From positions 124,001 through 188,000 of the forward strand of contig MU277679.1 of assembly GCA_022385805.1 (NCBI GenBank): a stretch of DNA of 64,000 nucleotides. The letters run 5' to 3'. This DNA is from Pilatotrama ljubarskyi. Lineage: Eukaryota > Basidiomycota > Agaricomycetes > Polyporales > Polyporaceae. The translations under genes were made by a program, and so were the position numbers. The notes below the pieces were generated by a model. The model was given only the letters and a program-made list of their open reading frames with translations, ran no database searches and was not told the origin of the DNA. Positions 23,003-33,644 of this stretch are shown here, piece by piece (within the stretch, counting starts at the first letter, position 1; each line of letters begins with the position of its first letter).

Positions 23003-24514
23003 ATGGCCTCCATTACTCAGCGCATTCAAAACCTCACCGGCACGTCGCCAAAGGCCAGGGCTCTTGCGCAGCACGATGACGACGTCGTGATCGTAGTAGC
23101 GGTCCGCTCCGCCATTACAAAGGCATGTACTCCTTCGATACTCCTGAGGGGCGCAGCGACCCGTGGATGACATTTGTGGATGGTTGGCTCACATCTGTCA
23201 TCTAGGCTAAGAAGGGAGGCTTCAAGGACACGCGGCCGGAAGAGATACTCTCTGGCGTTCTCCGCGCCGCCTACACCAAGGCCGGTGTCAATCCTGCCAT
23301 CTTTGGCGACATCACTGTCGGAAACGTTCTCCCCGCTGGAGGAGGCGCTACTGCCGCTCGCATGGCTGCTCTCCATGCTGGAATTCCGAATACCGTCCCC
23401 ATCAGCACTGTAAACCGTCAGTGTGCTTCCGGCCTCCAGGCGGTGAACGTGATTGCGAGCGAAATCATTTCTGGGCAGATTGACATTGGCATCGGTACGT
23501 CGCTCTTGCATTGTCTTTTCTTCAAAGATGTTGAACATTGGCACAACCTGTAGGTGCCGGTGTCGAGTCCATGACCTTCGGCTACGGCGGTGGTGCGATG
23601 CCCGACGGCTTTTCCGAAGCCGTCCTCTCCAACAAGGAGGCGGAGGACTGCTTGCTGCCCATGGGTATCACGTCCGAGAACGTTGCCGCGGACTTTGGTA
23701 TTTCCCGGCAGGTGCAGGACGAGTTCGCTGCGAAGTCGTTCCAGAAGGCTGCCGCAGCGCAGAAGGCGGGCAAGTTTAAGGACGAGATCGTCCCGCTGAA
23801 GGTCAAGTGGGTGGACCCGAAGACGGAGCAAGAGAAGGAGATCGTTGTTGAGAACGATGACGGTGTTCGGGACGGCGTCACTGCGGAGTCTCTGGCGAAG
23901 CTCAAGCCCGCGTTCAAGAGGGATGGCTCAACACACGCAGGTACACTCTTGACCACCCCCATCCAGTGCGAAATTCACGATACTAAACTCACCACATAGG
24001 TAACGCCTCGCAGGTCTCTGACGGTGCTGCTGCGGTCATCCTAGCCCGTCGGTCAACCGCGAAGAAGCTCGGGCTGCCCATCGTCGGCAAGTTCGTCGCC
24101 GCGTCATACACTGGCGTCCCGCCACGCATTATGGGCGTTGGCCCCGCGTACGCCATCCCAAAGGTGCTCGAGCTCACCGGCCTGAGCAAGGAGGACATCG
24201 ACTTCTACGAGATCAACGAGGCGTTCGCGAGCCAGGCCGTGTACTCGGTACAGGTGCTCGGCATTCCGTTCGAGAAGGTCAACTTGAACGGCGGTGCGAT
24301 TGCCATCGGTCACCCTCTGGGATGTAGTACGTGTCACGCCCAGCACTCGTATGAACGTCCGGTTCGCTGATGAGCTACCACTCATGCAGCTGGCGCGCGG
24401 CAGGTTGCCACAGGCTTGAACATCGCGAAGCAGACGGGCGGCAAGATTTTCGTGACGAGCATGTGTATCGGCTCGGGCATGGGTATGGCGGCTGTCTTCG
24501 TTAGCGAGCAGTGA
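23003..24514 (+). CDS. 3-ketoacyl-CoA thiolase (acetyl-CoA acyltransferase)
   Basis: Cleaves 3-ketoacyl-CoA with CoA to acetyl-CoA plus a shortened acyl-CoA, the last step of beta-oxidation. Five exons (23003-23122, 23206-23494, 23554-23940, 24000-24326, 24390-24514) total 415 residues, a normal family length. Catalytic motifs are complete: VNRQCASGLQAVN holds the acylated Cys, NEAFASQAV and GGAIAIGHPLGCTGAR hold the active-site His, and CIGSGMGMA holds the second Cys. VIVVAVRSAITKAKKGGFKD opens the fold. The first intron has a GC donor (AAG/GCATGT), because the nearby GT (GTACTC) would put a stop in frame. The N-terminus (MASITQRIQNLTGTS) sits where peroxisomal thiolases carry PTS2, but it lacks the His/Gln-Leu end of that signal. 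The C-terminus is SEQ, not SKL. Location is therefore unsettled between peroxisome and mitochondrion. Confidence 0.93.
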
Positions 24515-24959
24515 GATATACCATGTTTCGCGCTAGGTACTGTATTTACGTCGCTCATATGAACGGAGTCCTCGGATTGGCGAGGGGAAATTTGTACTAC
24601 GTGTATCCTTAATGTCACTTCTATACCTCTCAGTAACTTCCCATGCGAGTCCACGGTGGTTCCTTGCGCTCACCGACGGAACTATGTTCACGCTGAAGCA
24701 CATTCGTTCTCAACGTATTCACTGTGTTGAACATGGACAACATGCTATGGAGGGCAGACACCTCAATCGACTTCACCCGACATTCCTCGCATCGGTTATG
24801 CACATCGAAGGGCACCTGCGTGTGTAATTCCCAGTATCCGAATCCGTTAGGAGATGTCGCTTATACATGATGGGGAGGTCGAGGATGTCGGACACGTCGT
24901 CGAGTTGAATCGACGATACAACTTCGCACCCGTCCCAGTGCGTTGCGTTCGCCTCTAGC
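24515..24959. other. Convergent 3' intergenic
   Basis: Between convergent thiolase and laccase stop codons. An antisense frame extends beyond the laccase stop in another phase but is not part of it. Confidence 0.4.
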
Positions 24960-27185
24960 TCACATCCCGCCGCTCGCAACGGTCATGTTCCACTCGGGGC
25001 ACAGATCGTACCACTCAGCTGCAAAGCGGCCCGTCAGCAAACAATCTCATCTGCATGATAGGTGGAGAGACGTACTCGGAGCAGGGTCATCCGTTGGGAT
25101 GTTACCGACGTCCTCGGCCATGATGACAGCCATTCCAGCCTCAAGGTGCCAGTCGATGTGGCAGTGTAGGAACCATGGGCCAGGGTTGTCGGTCTATTCC
25201 ACAGCGCTGGAATCAACCCCCAAGAGAGGAGCGAGCAGGAGACGTACCGTGAAGCGGATAGTAACGTTATCCCCGACATTCCCAATACTCACCGTATCCC
25301 TCTTCACCGGGTTCACATAGTTCGGCGTCGTCTGCCCCGCGCCTTGCACGACCGAAAACGAATGTCCGTGAAGGTGGAACGGGTGCGGGCTCCCCGGCGA
25401 GTCCGCCTGCGTCATCGGGAACGATATCTCGATCGACTGGTTGGGCGGGAGGTAGTAGATACTGCCCGTGGGCATGAGGTTCATCGCGCCCGGCGTGCCA
25501 CTCAGGATCTGGAGGAGCACGGGGACGGAGGGAGAGACGTAGGTGACGTTGTTGGCGTAGAAGAGGCCATTGGTCGCGTTCTGCGGTCAAGGTAGAGTGA
25601 GCTGAGATAAATTCTGATTGGAGAGACGAGGAGACGGCTCACCCCGACGTATGCGAAATCAAGGGCGATATTGACGTCTGCACCACCGGGGAAGGGCTGT
25701 CCGGGCTAGAAGCACATTGGATCAGGACCTGTGAAGCTTGCGTCATACGGCGGCGCAATGCCAGGCTTACCGCAGCCGGATCGACGAGCGCGTGCAAGTC
25801 CGTTTCGTTCAAGGGGATCACGCTTGGAGTTTGGGTGGTCGTCGGATCTGCAACCGGCGCGCCGACGTAGCGCAGGATGGCGGAATTGATTCCTTCGGCG
25901 AAGCCTGTTCCGTCGCTAAGAGCGACGCTCGGGTTCGCGCGAATCCAGTAGTTGTCCACCGGCTGTGTCGCATTGAGCTGAAGCGTATAGGATAGTGAGC
26001 ACCGCGTTCGTTCATCAGGTGATAGAGAAGGGAGCTCACGATGAAGGAGTATCGCTGCGCCGCAAAGATCTGGATGAAGTCGACGGTGAGCGGCTCAGTG
26101 TACTCGCCGTCGGCCTCGATTATCGTCATGTTGTGGCCGTCGATGGTGAAGTTGTAGTTGGGCTCGCAGGCCATATTGATCATCCGGAAGCGATATCTGG
26201 TCACATATATCAGGAGATTTCGAGAATACGAAGGAGCCCGGATGAGATGGTAGCGCACCTCTTTCCTTGCTCGACCGTTATGACCGACAGCGGCCAAGCG
26301 GGTCCGCCAGGGTACCGACCCGCGCCATTGATGAGAGTCGAGTTCGGAGTGCTGGGGAGCAGTTCGGTCAGCAGTGACATAAAAATTGGGCCGACATCAC
26401 CTACGGAAACTCTGGTCCAAGACGAGCCGCCGTGTGCAACCAATCCGCAAGGGTGAGGACAGTCGTCTCTGAGAAGGCACGCATCTGTCAGGCGGAGTCA
26501 TGGCATAACCGAGCTGCTGTACTAACCGTCGTCAACGTCGTACATGTCGGCATACGGATCCTCCGGATCGTAGATGACCAATGGACCGCGCAGGCCATCG
26601 CAGTACTGCGTCATGTAATGGCTATGGTACCAAAAGGTGCCTGTAGACCGATCGTGAGTGACGAAGGCTGACTTGTGAGCGCTTCTGTGCTACCTGCTTG
26701 ACCCACGGCCGTGAAGTTGTAGAGGAACGAAGTGCTCGGGCTAATGGGACACTGGGTCACAAACGCCGTTCCATCCGCCCAAGCCGTGCCATGCTGGAAG
26801 ATACCGTGCCAATGCTGCGAGTTATTGTGTGAGTGGTATCGCGGCAGGTCACCATTCCAAGCTAGAGAACTCACGATGGTTGTCCCGAGGAGCATGGTCT
26901 CGTTGGTGAGCGCGTTGGTCACATTTATCTGAAAGTTATCGTTCTGCGAGCGATGATGGGCAGCCGCTACTAGATATTAGCTGAGAATACGCGGGCGTGA
27001 CTGACCTTGTTCCCGGTGATAAGCGGTCCGGGGAAGGTCCCCCCAGGCAGGACGGCCTGGCGAGTATATCCGTCCGGCGTGACAGCGGTGTCGACGATGG
27101 GGAGGTCGGTGACGGGTCCGATTGCTAGCCCTGTCCGCACGATGAGGGACAAGGCGGCAAAGTGAGCTAGAGCTCGGAGCTGCAT
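24960..27185 (-). CDS. Secreted laccase (multicopper oxidase)
   Basis: Extracellular laccase, oxidising phenols with reduction of O2 to water. A signal peptide opens it ([21 protein letters not shown]). All four copper signatures are present: L1 [16 protein letters not shown]2 [20 protein letters not shown]3 [10 protein letters not shown] and L4 [13 protein letters not shown]. Cupredoxin domains 1 to 3 follow in order, with many N-glycosylation sites (NVT, NET, NFT, NMT, NAT, NQS). About ten introns interrupt it; L1 starts an exon after a GTGAGT...GCAG intron. The stop is TGA at 24960-24962 after [17 protein letters not shown], so the tail is short, as in secreted basidiomycete laccases. The residue ten positions after the T1 Cys is Met, where basidiomycete enzymes usually have Phe or Leu. 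Length is about 520 residues. Confidence 0.94.
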
Positions 27186-29162
27186 GACTAGTAGCGGTCG
27201 GAAGAGAAGTTCAGACGAGCAGAGACCTCAGATCGAGCTCGGGGTGAGGGACAAGGCAGGGGCCATGAGAGGCTTTATACTCTAGATGTTGTGGCGTGCT
27301 TGCGGGGCAATTGAGCTAGACTGAACCATGATTCTGTCGGGGCCCGTGTCTGGCACAGTGGCGTCTTCCTGAAGGTCTGTATGTCACAGATCATCTGCCG
27401 AAATACTGTATTGAGACGTTCAGTGAGCGACCGAAAGTACTCGGGCATATCCGCATTGCATATATTGACGGGTACCTTTCGTGGTACGTTACCAGTTGTG
27501 ATTCATTATAGGCGAATCTGCTGTCTATTCCTGCTCCCCTCTGAGGCTGGGGTCACGAGCACCCTGCTTGCAGTGTATTTCCGTATGTTATAGAGAAGCT
27601 GACACGACATAATGGCCACCAGAGGGAGAAGACTCACTGCAACATGATTGCCTAGCGTCCAGATTGAGGGCGCTACTATTTGAAGCTGTGCCCGGTCTGT
27701 ATAATTGCCCGAAGGAGGTTTCGTAGAACGTGGTACCGCCGTACCGCCGAACCGTCATTATCCGCACGCCTCAAAGCGCGCACGGCGGCCGTTCCAAGTC
27801 TTCCGGGAGCTATATCCGTGGATCTTGAGGCATTTTCTCTCATGGAGATAGTCGCAATTGGCTCTTAGACGCATGCTAACTCGGCTCCGGAATGTTCAAT
27901 AATAGCTTCCGGGCGTGCGGCGGCGGCAAGGAAGATGAGCGGATGGTCCTGCGAGTATCTGCAACTTCGCTTCTTTCAGGCAAGAGTAGACCGCCTCTTG
28001 TGTCTCAACGAAGTCATGTTTGTTCTTACTCTTCTTCCGATATGTTTGCAATCTGGGCCTTCGAATCCATGCATGCGGGGACGGGCGGACTGCCAGGCGT
28101 GATGAGTCGCGCAATTCTCGAGACGGCCGGGTATGATTTTACTTACCTCATGATGCAAAGTTCGCACCGCCTGAGTGATTCCGGCGGCTCGATGGTCGGC
28201 CTCAGGCACATCTACCACATAGCGGCCGAGTGGAGCACCAGTCCCCGTCTCCACAGGTGACCTGCACTCCAGCTGCTGTAGTTGCGCCGCAAGACTGCAC
28301 CTACTAGTGCTTATTGCCAATTTCTCAGGTCAGATGTCAGTGCCCTCGACGGTGAGAAACCGTCGTGCATTGCAGTGCGTTTGCGCAATACGCTGACTTG
28401 GAGGCCACCCTTCCCTAAGACGCACAGAGAGATCCTACAGGCGTGATGTAAGTAATGATCAACATCGAAGACAGTAGCCTCGAGTCACAGTACCGACATA
28501 GGCAAGTCACCCAGGAGCAGATGAGGACGTAACATCGATCGCGCTTAGTATATGCCTCAGGTGGAAGGCTTTGCTAAAGTGCCATGGACGGTACTACCTT
28601 TCGGCTATGTTCTCGGGCAGTCCCTTCGAATGAGAAGCAAATATGCCTCAACCTACCCCCGTATGGTAGCCGGAGAACTCGAGTGTCCGAAGCCATGCCT
28701 TTGACGCTACGACCGCCGGAAGTCCTAGCCCGTTCTATTACTGTCGTCCCATATACTCGCCTATACCACGGACCCTGCAGGCCATCTGTCACGCGTTAGG
28801 CTATCTTGTGGACGAGGCCGCCGTGCAAGCGACCACAGGAAGGGTAATTTGGGCTTGAGGGACATCCCGTCGGCCCTCCGCGTGTCGTAAAGGCCCCATG
28901 CTGTCCAGGCTTGCAAATGGAATGGAGCATCGCGTATCATCGTGAGTGGTATTATGGTATGATCTATCGTAATGCAAGAGAACGGTGAGTCACCGAGTGC
29001 ATGCAGTACCTACAAGATACCGTATCTCCGGTCCAAGTTCGGCCCAATGCTTCTCAAGCCCGTCATGCTTGCAAATCCATAATCTGTCTAGGACAGACTA
29101 GACCGGGTGTACGATGGGAACGTGACAGCGCATGGAGCCTTGACAACCCGAGAACGAGCCGT
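27186..29162. other. 2.0-kb gene-poor intergenic region
   Basis: Left part is the laccase promoter. Open frames such as 27892-28260 (+) and 27976-28320 (-) overlap each other and show no family motif, signal peptide or intron structure. I see no RNA gene or terminal-repeat element here. Confidence 0.5.
27273..27279 (-). promoter_or_regulatory. Laccase TATA box
   Basis: TATAAAG on the minus strand, about 88 bp upstream of the laccase ATG. Confidence 0.6.
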
Positions 29163-31484
29163 TCAGTCCTGGTGCTCGAGCACCTCCTTCGCGCGCGCGA
29201 CGTAGAGCTCGAAGCGCTTCTCGAAGTTCTCGCATATCCGGCGCGTGACCCCCTTCGACGAGGGCACCATGTCGGCGGAGACGGCGATGGCAATCCCGCC
29301 TGCGTAGGAGATGATGCCGATGCCGATCGTGCCTGTCGAGGATACGTATCAGCGACCCCGTAGAAGGAAGTACCAGAGGCGAACGAGCGCTGTGAGTGGA
29401 TGCTCACCTGCGCCGCCCTGCGGAGGGAGGGCTGCCCATTTGGCTACCTCGACGCCGGCCATGGTGATTGGTCTCTTCGACGGCCCAGGGACACTATAGA
29501 TAAGTCAGAAATCACAATCGTCGCTGCTGAATGTTGTCGCACAGCCTCACTTTGTCAAAACTGCAGTGACTGTGGCAGAGCGTCAGATCGTCGGTTCCTT
29601 TTGATTTTCAATTCCGAGCTCGCGTACTCACAAGACTGCAAGCACGCATCTGCGATGGGCTTCACCATCCACCGCCTCATAACCCTTACGACTGTCCAGT
29701 CCTCCTTGCTCCTTGGGAACCACGACAGTGGGAACAACACCGGCGCCTGGCCAGACAGCTGCAGCACGTGGAAGCAGAAGCGCGGCCAGAGGCTGTGCTT
29801 GAACAGCGAGAGCTCGTACCGGCACTTGTGGATGTGCTCGTGCAGTTCGCGGATGGAGATGTCGGGCGTAAGCGTACGCGAGGGTTTCAGGTAGACGTTG
29901 GACCCGGTGGAGAGGTTGCGCATCGACCAATCGCCCGGAGCGCGGATGCTGATCGGGCTGTAGTTGGGTGAGTATCGAGGTATGCGCGCATGCAAAGATA
30001 CGTACATGAAGAAGGGTATCGGGGACGGCAGCACGCTGTTCACCGAACGCCGGAATTTGCCCCAGACGCTGCGCGGTTCAGGCTTTGATGCAATCTCCTG
30101 CGCCAGTACGTCTGCCATGACGGAGCACACGACGTCGTTGAGCGTGACGTGTCCGACTTTGCTCCGCGCATTCTTTCTCTGTTCTTTCGGCACGCCCGCC
30201 ACGGCGTACCCAGGACGTGGCCCAGAGAACGCCTGTTGGCATAGTTTCACGTCCTGCAAGCTGAATACGCGCGAGCTCGAGAACTCGCGCGCCTTCGAGC
30301 GTGCCTCGTGGGGATGCTCGTCGACGACCATCTCGATGCGCCAGAACGTGAACAGGACAAAGAGGACCATGCGCAGCGCTTGGTAAGTGCTCCAGAACAC
30401 AGAAACGAGCGACGACCCCACGAGTGTGAGCCAGAACACAAGCGAGAGGAAGAGTCGGAGGAAGAGCGCTGAGGGGTAGGAGGTGGCGTATGGGTCAAGC
30501 GATTTGAGGGCAGGGTTGTATTCGGAGGGCAGGAGCTGTCCGCGTTTGGCTTTGTGCAGTTTGGAAGCAGCGCGGTCCATCATGTCCTTCAGGTCATCGT
30601 AGTAGGACGTCATGTAGAGCTGGCTTATGACGAAGCCCTGTCCGTCTGCGAGCGTATGGTGCCTGGAGCACGGTCAGCAGGTTTCATGCTTGTACGGAGT
30701 GCCATAGCTCACCCTCTCGCGACGACGGCGGAAACAGCGCCATCCTCGTCATGGTAGTTCTCCACCAAGACCGTATTCCAGAGAGGTCTGGTGAGGTCCC
30801 ACGGTTCTGCGATAATCTCGCCTACCTGCGATCCATTCATTACTGAGACGAAAAGCACAGCATCCCATAAGAAGGAAAGACGTACGAGAGCATCGAGTTC
30901 TCTCTTGCCAGCAGGTTCCGGGAGCCGACGTACGCGAATGTGGTTCAAAACGTTGAAGTCGGGGTCATCCACAAACACGGCACCATGTAGCAGCCGACCG
31001 GTCGAGTCGAGCCGCTGTCGGTACCTAGGAAACTTCTCCGCCTGTCTGGTCAATTGCTGTCCGGGCATCATTAGCACGCATCCTCGCTTCTAACGATGTC
31101 TGTGACTAACCTCAGCCATCATCTCCACGGAGACGTGGTCCCGCATGGTGAAGACAGAAGTGCAGGCCTGTCCAAACGCGTCAAACGGATTATTACCCCA
31201 GATTCCCGCAATGCGAAACCTACGGGATTGAAGTCCGTCGTCTCCGACAACATGATCCACAAATGGTCGACGCCCCCGATCATCTGCTTCCGCTCGACGG
31301 CCTCGTGCGCAAGGCTGTCGACGACATGCGCAGCGACCTCGCCGACTGCGCCGACCCTCCGCAATCTCTCCTCGATAGCCTCGGGAACCGGTGGATGGAT
31401 GTCGTCCTCGCCATAGTAATATGACGCCGGTGTCTCCGGGCTGCTTTCGGAGACATGCGGGTGGCCGTTTGGCTTAAGAGACAT
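29163..31484 (-). CDS. WS/DGAT-type O-acyltransferase
   Basis: Predicted to esterify fatty alcohols or diacylglycerol with acyl-CoA (wax ester or triglyceride formation) at the ER or lipid bodies. The catalytic HHxxxDG motif is HHTLADGQG, formed by splicing GCGAGAGG with GCACCATACG across the intron near 30660-30710. Upstream are FPRYRQRLDS and PLWNTVLVENYHDEDG, typical of the WES acyltransferase domain. After the motif come QLYMTSYYDDLKDMM and a hydrophobic segment (SALFLRLFLSLVFWLTLVGS...LVSVFW) likely to enter the membrane. The C-terminal domain has GHVTLNDVVCSVMADVL and ends GTIGIGIISYAGGIAIAVSA...ARAKEVLEHQD-stop at 29163-29165. The start at 31484 gives MSLKPNGHPHVSESS. An upstream frame (31582-31848) might be an additional 5' exon but I could not join it. 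Confidence 0.82.
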
Positions 31485-32073
31485 CTTCTGGTGACTGCAA
31501 GAGATCGAGTCGAGTTTTGTACGTTTTCGTCGTCCCAAGTAACCCAAGAAGAGGCTGCACGATCCAGATGCTTGTGGAAAGTCACCTACACAAGATCTCG
31601 ATGTCAGTGCTCTCCGCTATCTGCAACGCACACTCGCTAACACACTCACCGGAGAAGTATGTTACTGCAGAACACGACAACTCGACGATGATGTAGTCGT
31701 GGGCAGAGAAGCGCAGGTGCGCGTCAGGCGTGCAAATGCAGGCACGGGTGACGGGTGGCGGTACAGCCGCTCCATTGGCATTAACTCCTTGATATGCTTC
31801 CCTCGTGCGCATGTGATTTTGCACCGATGTGCTCATGTTTACTCCCACTTACTAGAAACACGAGCATCTCGACAAATGATTAACGGTTCCCTGGTATACG
31901 TGCATAACACTGCAAACGGCGGTGTGGGCGCTGAACGCTGAGTACAGTAATTGAAGAGATGTCATCGCTAACGTACGGAGTGTATGGTGTTGTAGAGAGA
32001 GAGATGGATGCAGCTGTCGGTACGTATCGTAAAGGGAAACATGGAACAAAAACCTTCACACAGAGTTTTTCCA
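31485..32073. other. Intergenic upstream of the acyltransferase
   Basis: Holds a minus-strand frame, 31582-31848 (MGVNMSTSVQNHMRTREAY, 88 residues), that I cannot place: no signal peptide, no motif, no clean splice to the acyltransferase. Otherwise nothing seen. Confidence 0.4.
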
Positions 32074-32151
32074 AGGCGCTACCAGGGCTCGAACCTGGGT
32101 TTTGGGAACACTCTTCAGAATCCCAAGTGATAACCACTACACTATAGCGCC
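32074..32151 (-). tRNA. tRNA-Gln(CTG) with 6-nt intron
   Basis: Reverse strand: acceptor GGCGCTA pairs with TAGCGCC. The D arm is TAGTGTAGTGGTTATCAC. The anticodon stem TGGGA/TCCCA holds loop TTCTGA-intron-T with anticodon CTG, and an AAGAGT/AGAGTG-type insert sits 3' of position 37. The T arm CCAGGTTCGAGCCCTGG is intact. A TTTTT run on the sense side is not immediate, but a run of As at 32049-32052 and of Ts at 32066-32070 flanks it. Confidence 0.85.
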
Positions 32152-32204
32152 GCGGCAAGACTGAGCCCAAATCCTACAAGTTCCATCAAAAGGACATCCT
32201 TGGG

Positions 32205-32705
32205 TTACCCTGCCGATGTATGTGAAGGCGAGTCCCACTCGACGATGACAAAGTCATCCAGGACCGCACCCTCCCCCTCAACAGCTCGCGACTTGTGCAA
32301 CGGGGTGGTCAACCGCTTCCACGCCCTCGTGAACGCACGTCGGAGCCGGCGCCGCAGGTTCGTGCCGCACGCCTTCCATACACGGGGCCGCCGCGCTGGT
32401 AGCCTTCTTGCGCGGAACATGAGTTATGGCTACACGAGGAGATGACAGTATACGTACGGGGCGTGCGTGGAGAGCGTGCGCAGACGAGGTGGAAACACAG
32501 AACCTCGTCGAATCCCGAGGTCGTCGTAGCGCGCGAACTCGGGGGCGGACACGCCGTCCGTGTAGACGGACGCGGCGGATGGCGCGGTCGGGAACGCGTG
32601 CTGCCAGGTCGCGGTTGTGGTGGTGAGAGTGGTGTTTGGTCGTGCAGACGACGTGGCCGCGTTGGCAGCGCTAAAACGAGGCTCGCGTGCGCCAGAGGCG
32701 TGCAT
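32205..32705 (-). CDS. Small two-exon protein of unknown function (149 aa)
   Basis: The ATG at 32705 opens MHASGAREPRFSAANAATS. Exon 1 (32458-32705) ends CACGCCCC before donor GTACGT. A 51-nt intron (32407-32457) ends CGCAAG. Exon 2 (32205-32406) continues in phase as RLPARRPRVWKACGTNLRRR and ends LDDFVIVEWDSPSHTSAG-stop. The total is 450 nt, an exact multiple of three. The middle is strongly basic (LRRRLRRAFTRAWKRL) and the last 25 residues are acidic and hydrophobic. A TATATA lies 108 bp upstream. The joined frame, promoter and patterned C-terminus argue for a real gene. I do not recognise the family. It has no signal peptide or membrane segment. Confidence 0.55.
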
Positions 32706-33253
32706 TCTTGGTTCGATTGAGTAGAGGTGTCGCGAGGTTAGAGGTGGAGATCGTAGAGAGACACGTCGACGTGGGGCGCGATGAATGCCGACCGTACGCG
32801 GCGCGTAAGACCTATATACCTCGAGAACAAAGAGGCGGGCCACAGGCCTCTTTCAATGGTGCGCCACCGTTGGCGGGCCACCGACGAGGCATAATGGCGG
32901 ACCACAGAGGAGACAAAGCACGCGATGAGACGGAGCTACCCGCAGTGACGCCGCTCAAGGTATTTGATTATCCAATTAACTCTCCGGAATCGCAGGACAA
33001 AGGTATGCCATCACTTAGGTTGCCGTATCCGATCGCGGTGGGGTTGCCAATTGAGCACCAGTTCCCAAAAAAGGCGAGGGGGCCACAGAGGGCAAGGAGC
33101 GACATGACTTCGCATTGCTCACTGTACTTTGAGGTTTCGTGACGACGGACCAATCAAGGACGTGCATCTGCGGGCCACGCCCGAACGCGACGTTTTCTTA
33201 CCTGCGTGTGAGTCAATAGGTCAGAGGGTAAAGTCCATGCGGACGTGCTTGTA
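32706..33253. other. Intergenic
   Basis: Contains a minus-strand TATATA at 32813-32818, the likely promoter element of the 149-aa gene. No other gene seen. Confidence 0.4.
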
Positions 33254-33454
33254 TTACGAGAACTCCAGCGCGATCCAGCCAAGTCCGCCGAGAAACCAAA
33301 GCACTGACAGGATCGTTTGCAGCTGAGAAAGCATTGCGAGCACGGAGCAGGCCAGCAAGAGCGTCGCAGCGAATAGATTCCAAGAGCTGGTGCCAGTAGA
33401 TGAACGTGGAGGTGAGCAAGGCCGACGGCGACGGCGTGTCGACAGTCGAGGCAT
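33254..33454 (-). CDS. Possible small membrane protein
   Basis: A 66-residue frame opens with a basic stretch (MPRLSTRRRRRP) and ends with two adjacent hydrophobic segments (NLFAATLLLACSVLAML and TILSVLWFLGGLGWIALEF). It lies divergent to Kap123, with about 190 bp between the starts. The topology is plausible for a small two-span membrane protein, possibly the last exon of a slightly longer gene whose first exon uses another frame (MHASTVDTPSPSALLTS). I do not recognise a family, and chance is possible. Confidence 0.25.
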   Translation of the reverse strand: MPRLSTRRRRRPCSPPRSSTGTSSWNLFAATLLLACSVLAMLSQLQTILSVLWFLGGLGWIALEFS

Positions 33455-33644
33455 GCATGGCTATATGCATGGGCTGATGGTGATAAGCACGTGGCAGATT
33501 CGACTTAGCAGCTGCAGATCAAACTCAGCCAAATTTTTGAGCAAGTCGTGCCCGGCGCCTGCCCAAAAACCCCATCTCTGCCAGGATCCCTCTCGTTTCT
33601 CTTCTCTCTTCCTCCTCCCTCCCTCCTCCCTGGTGCTCGTAGTC

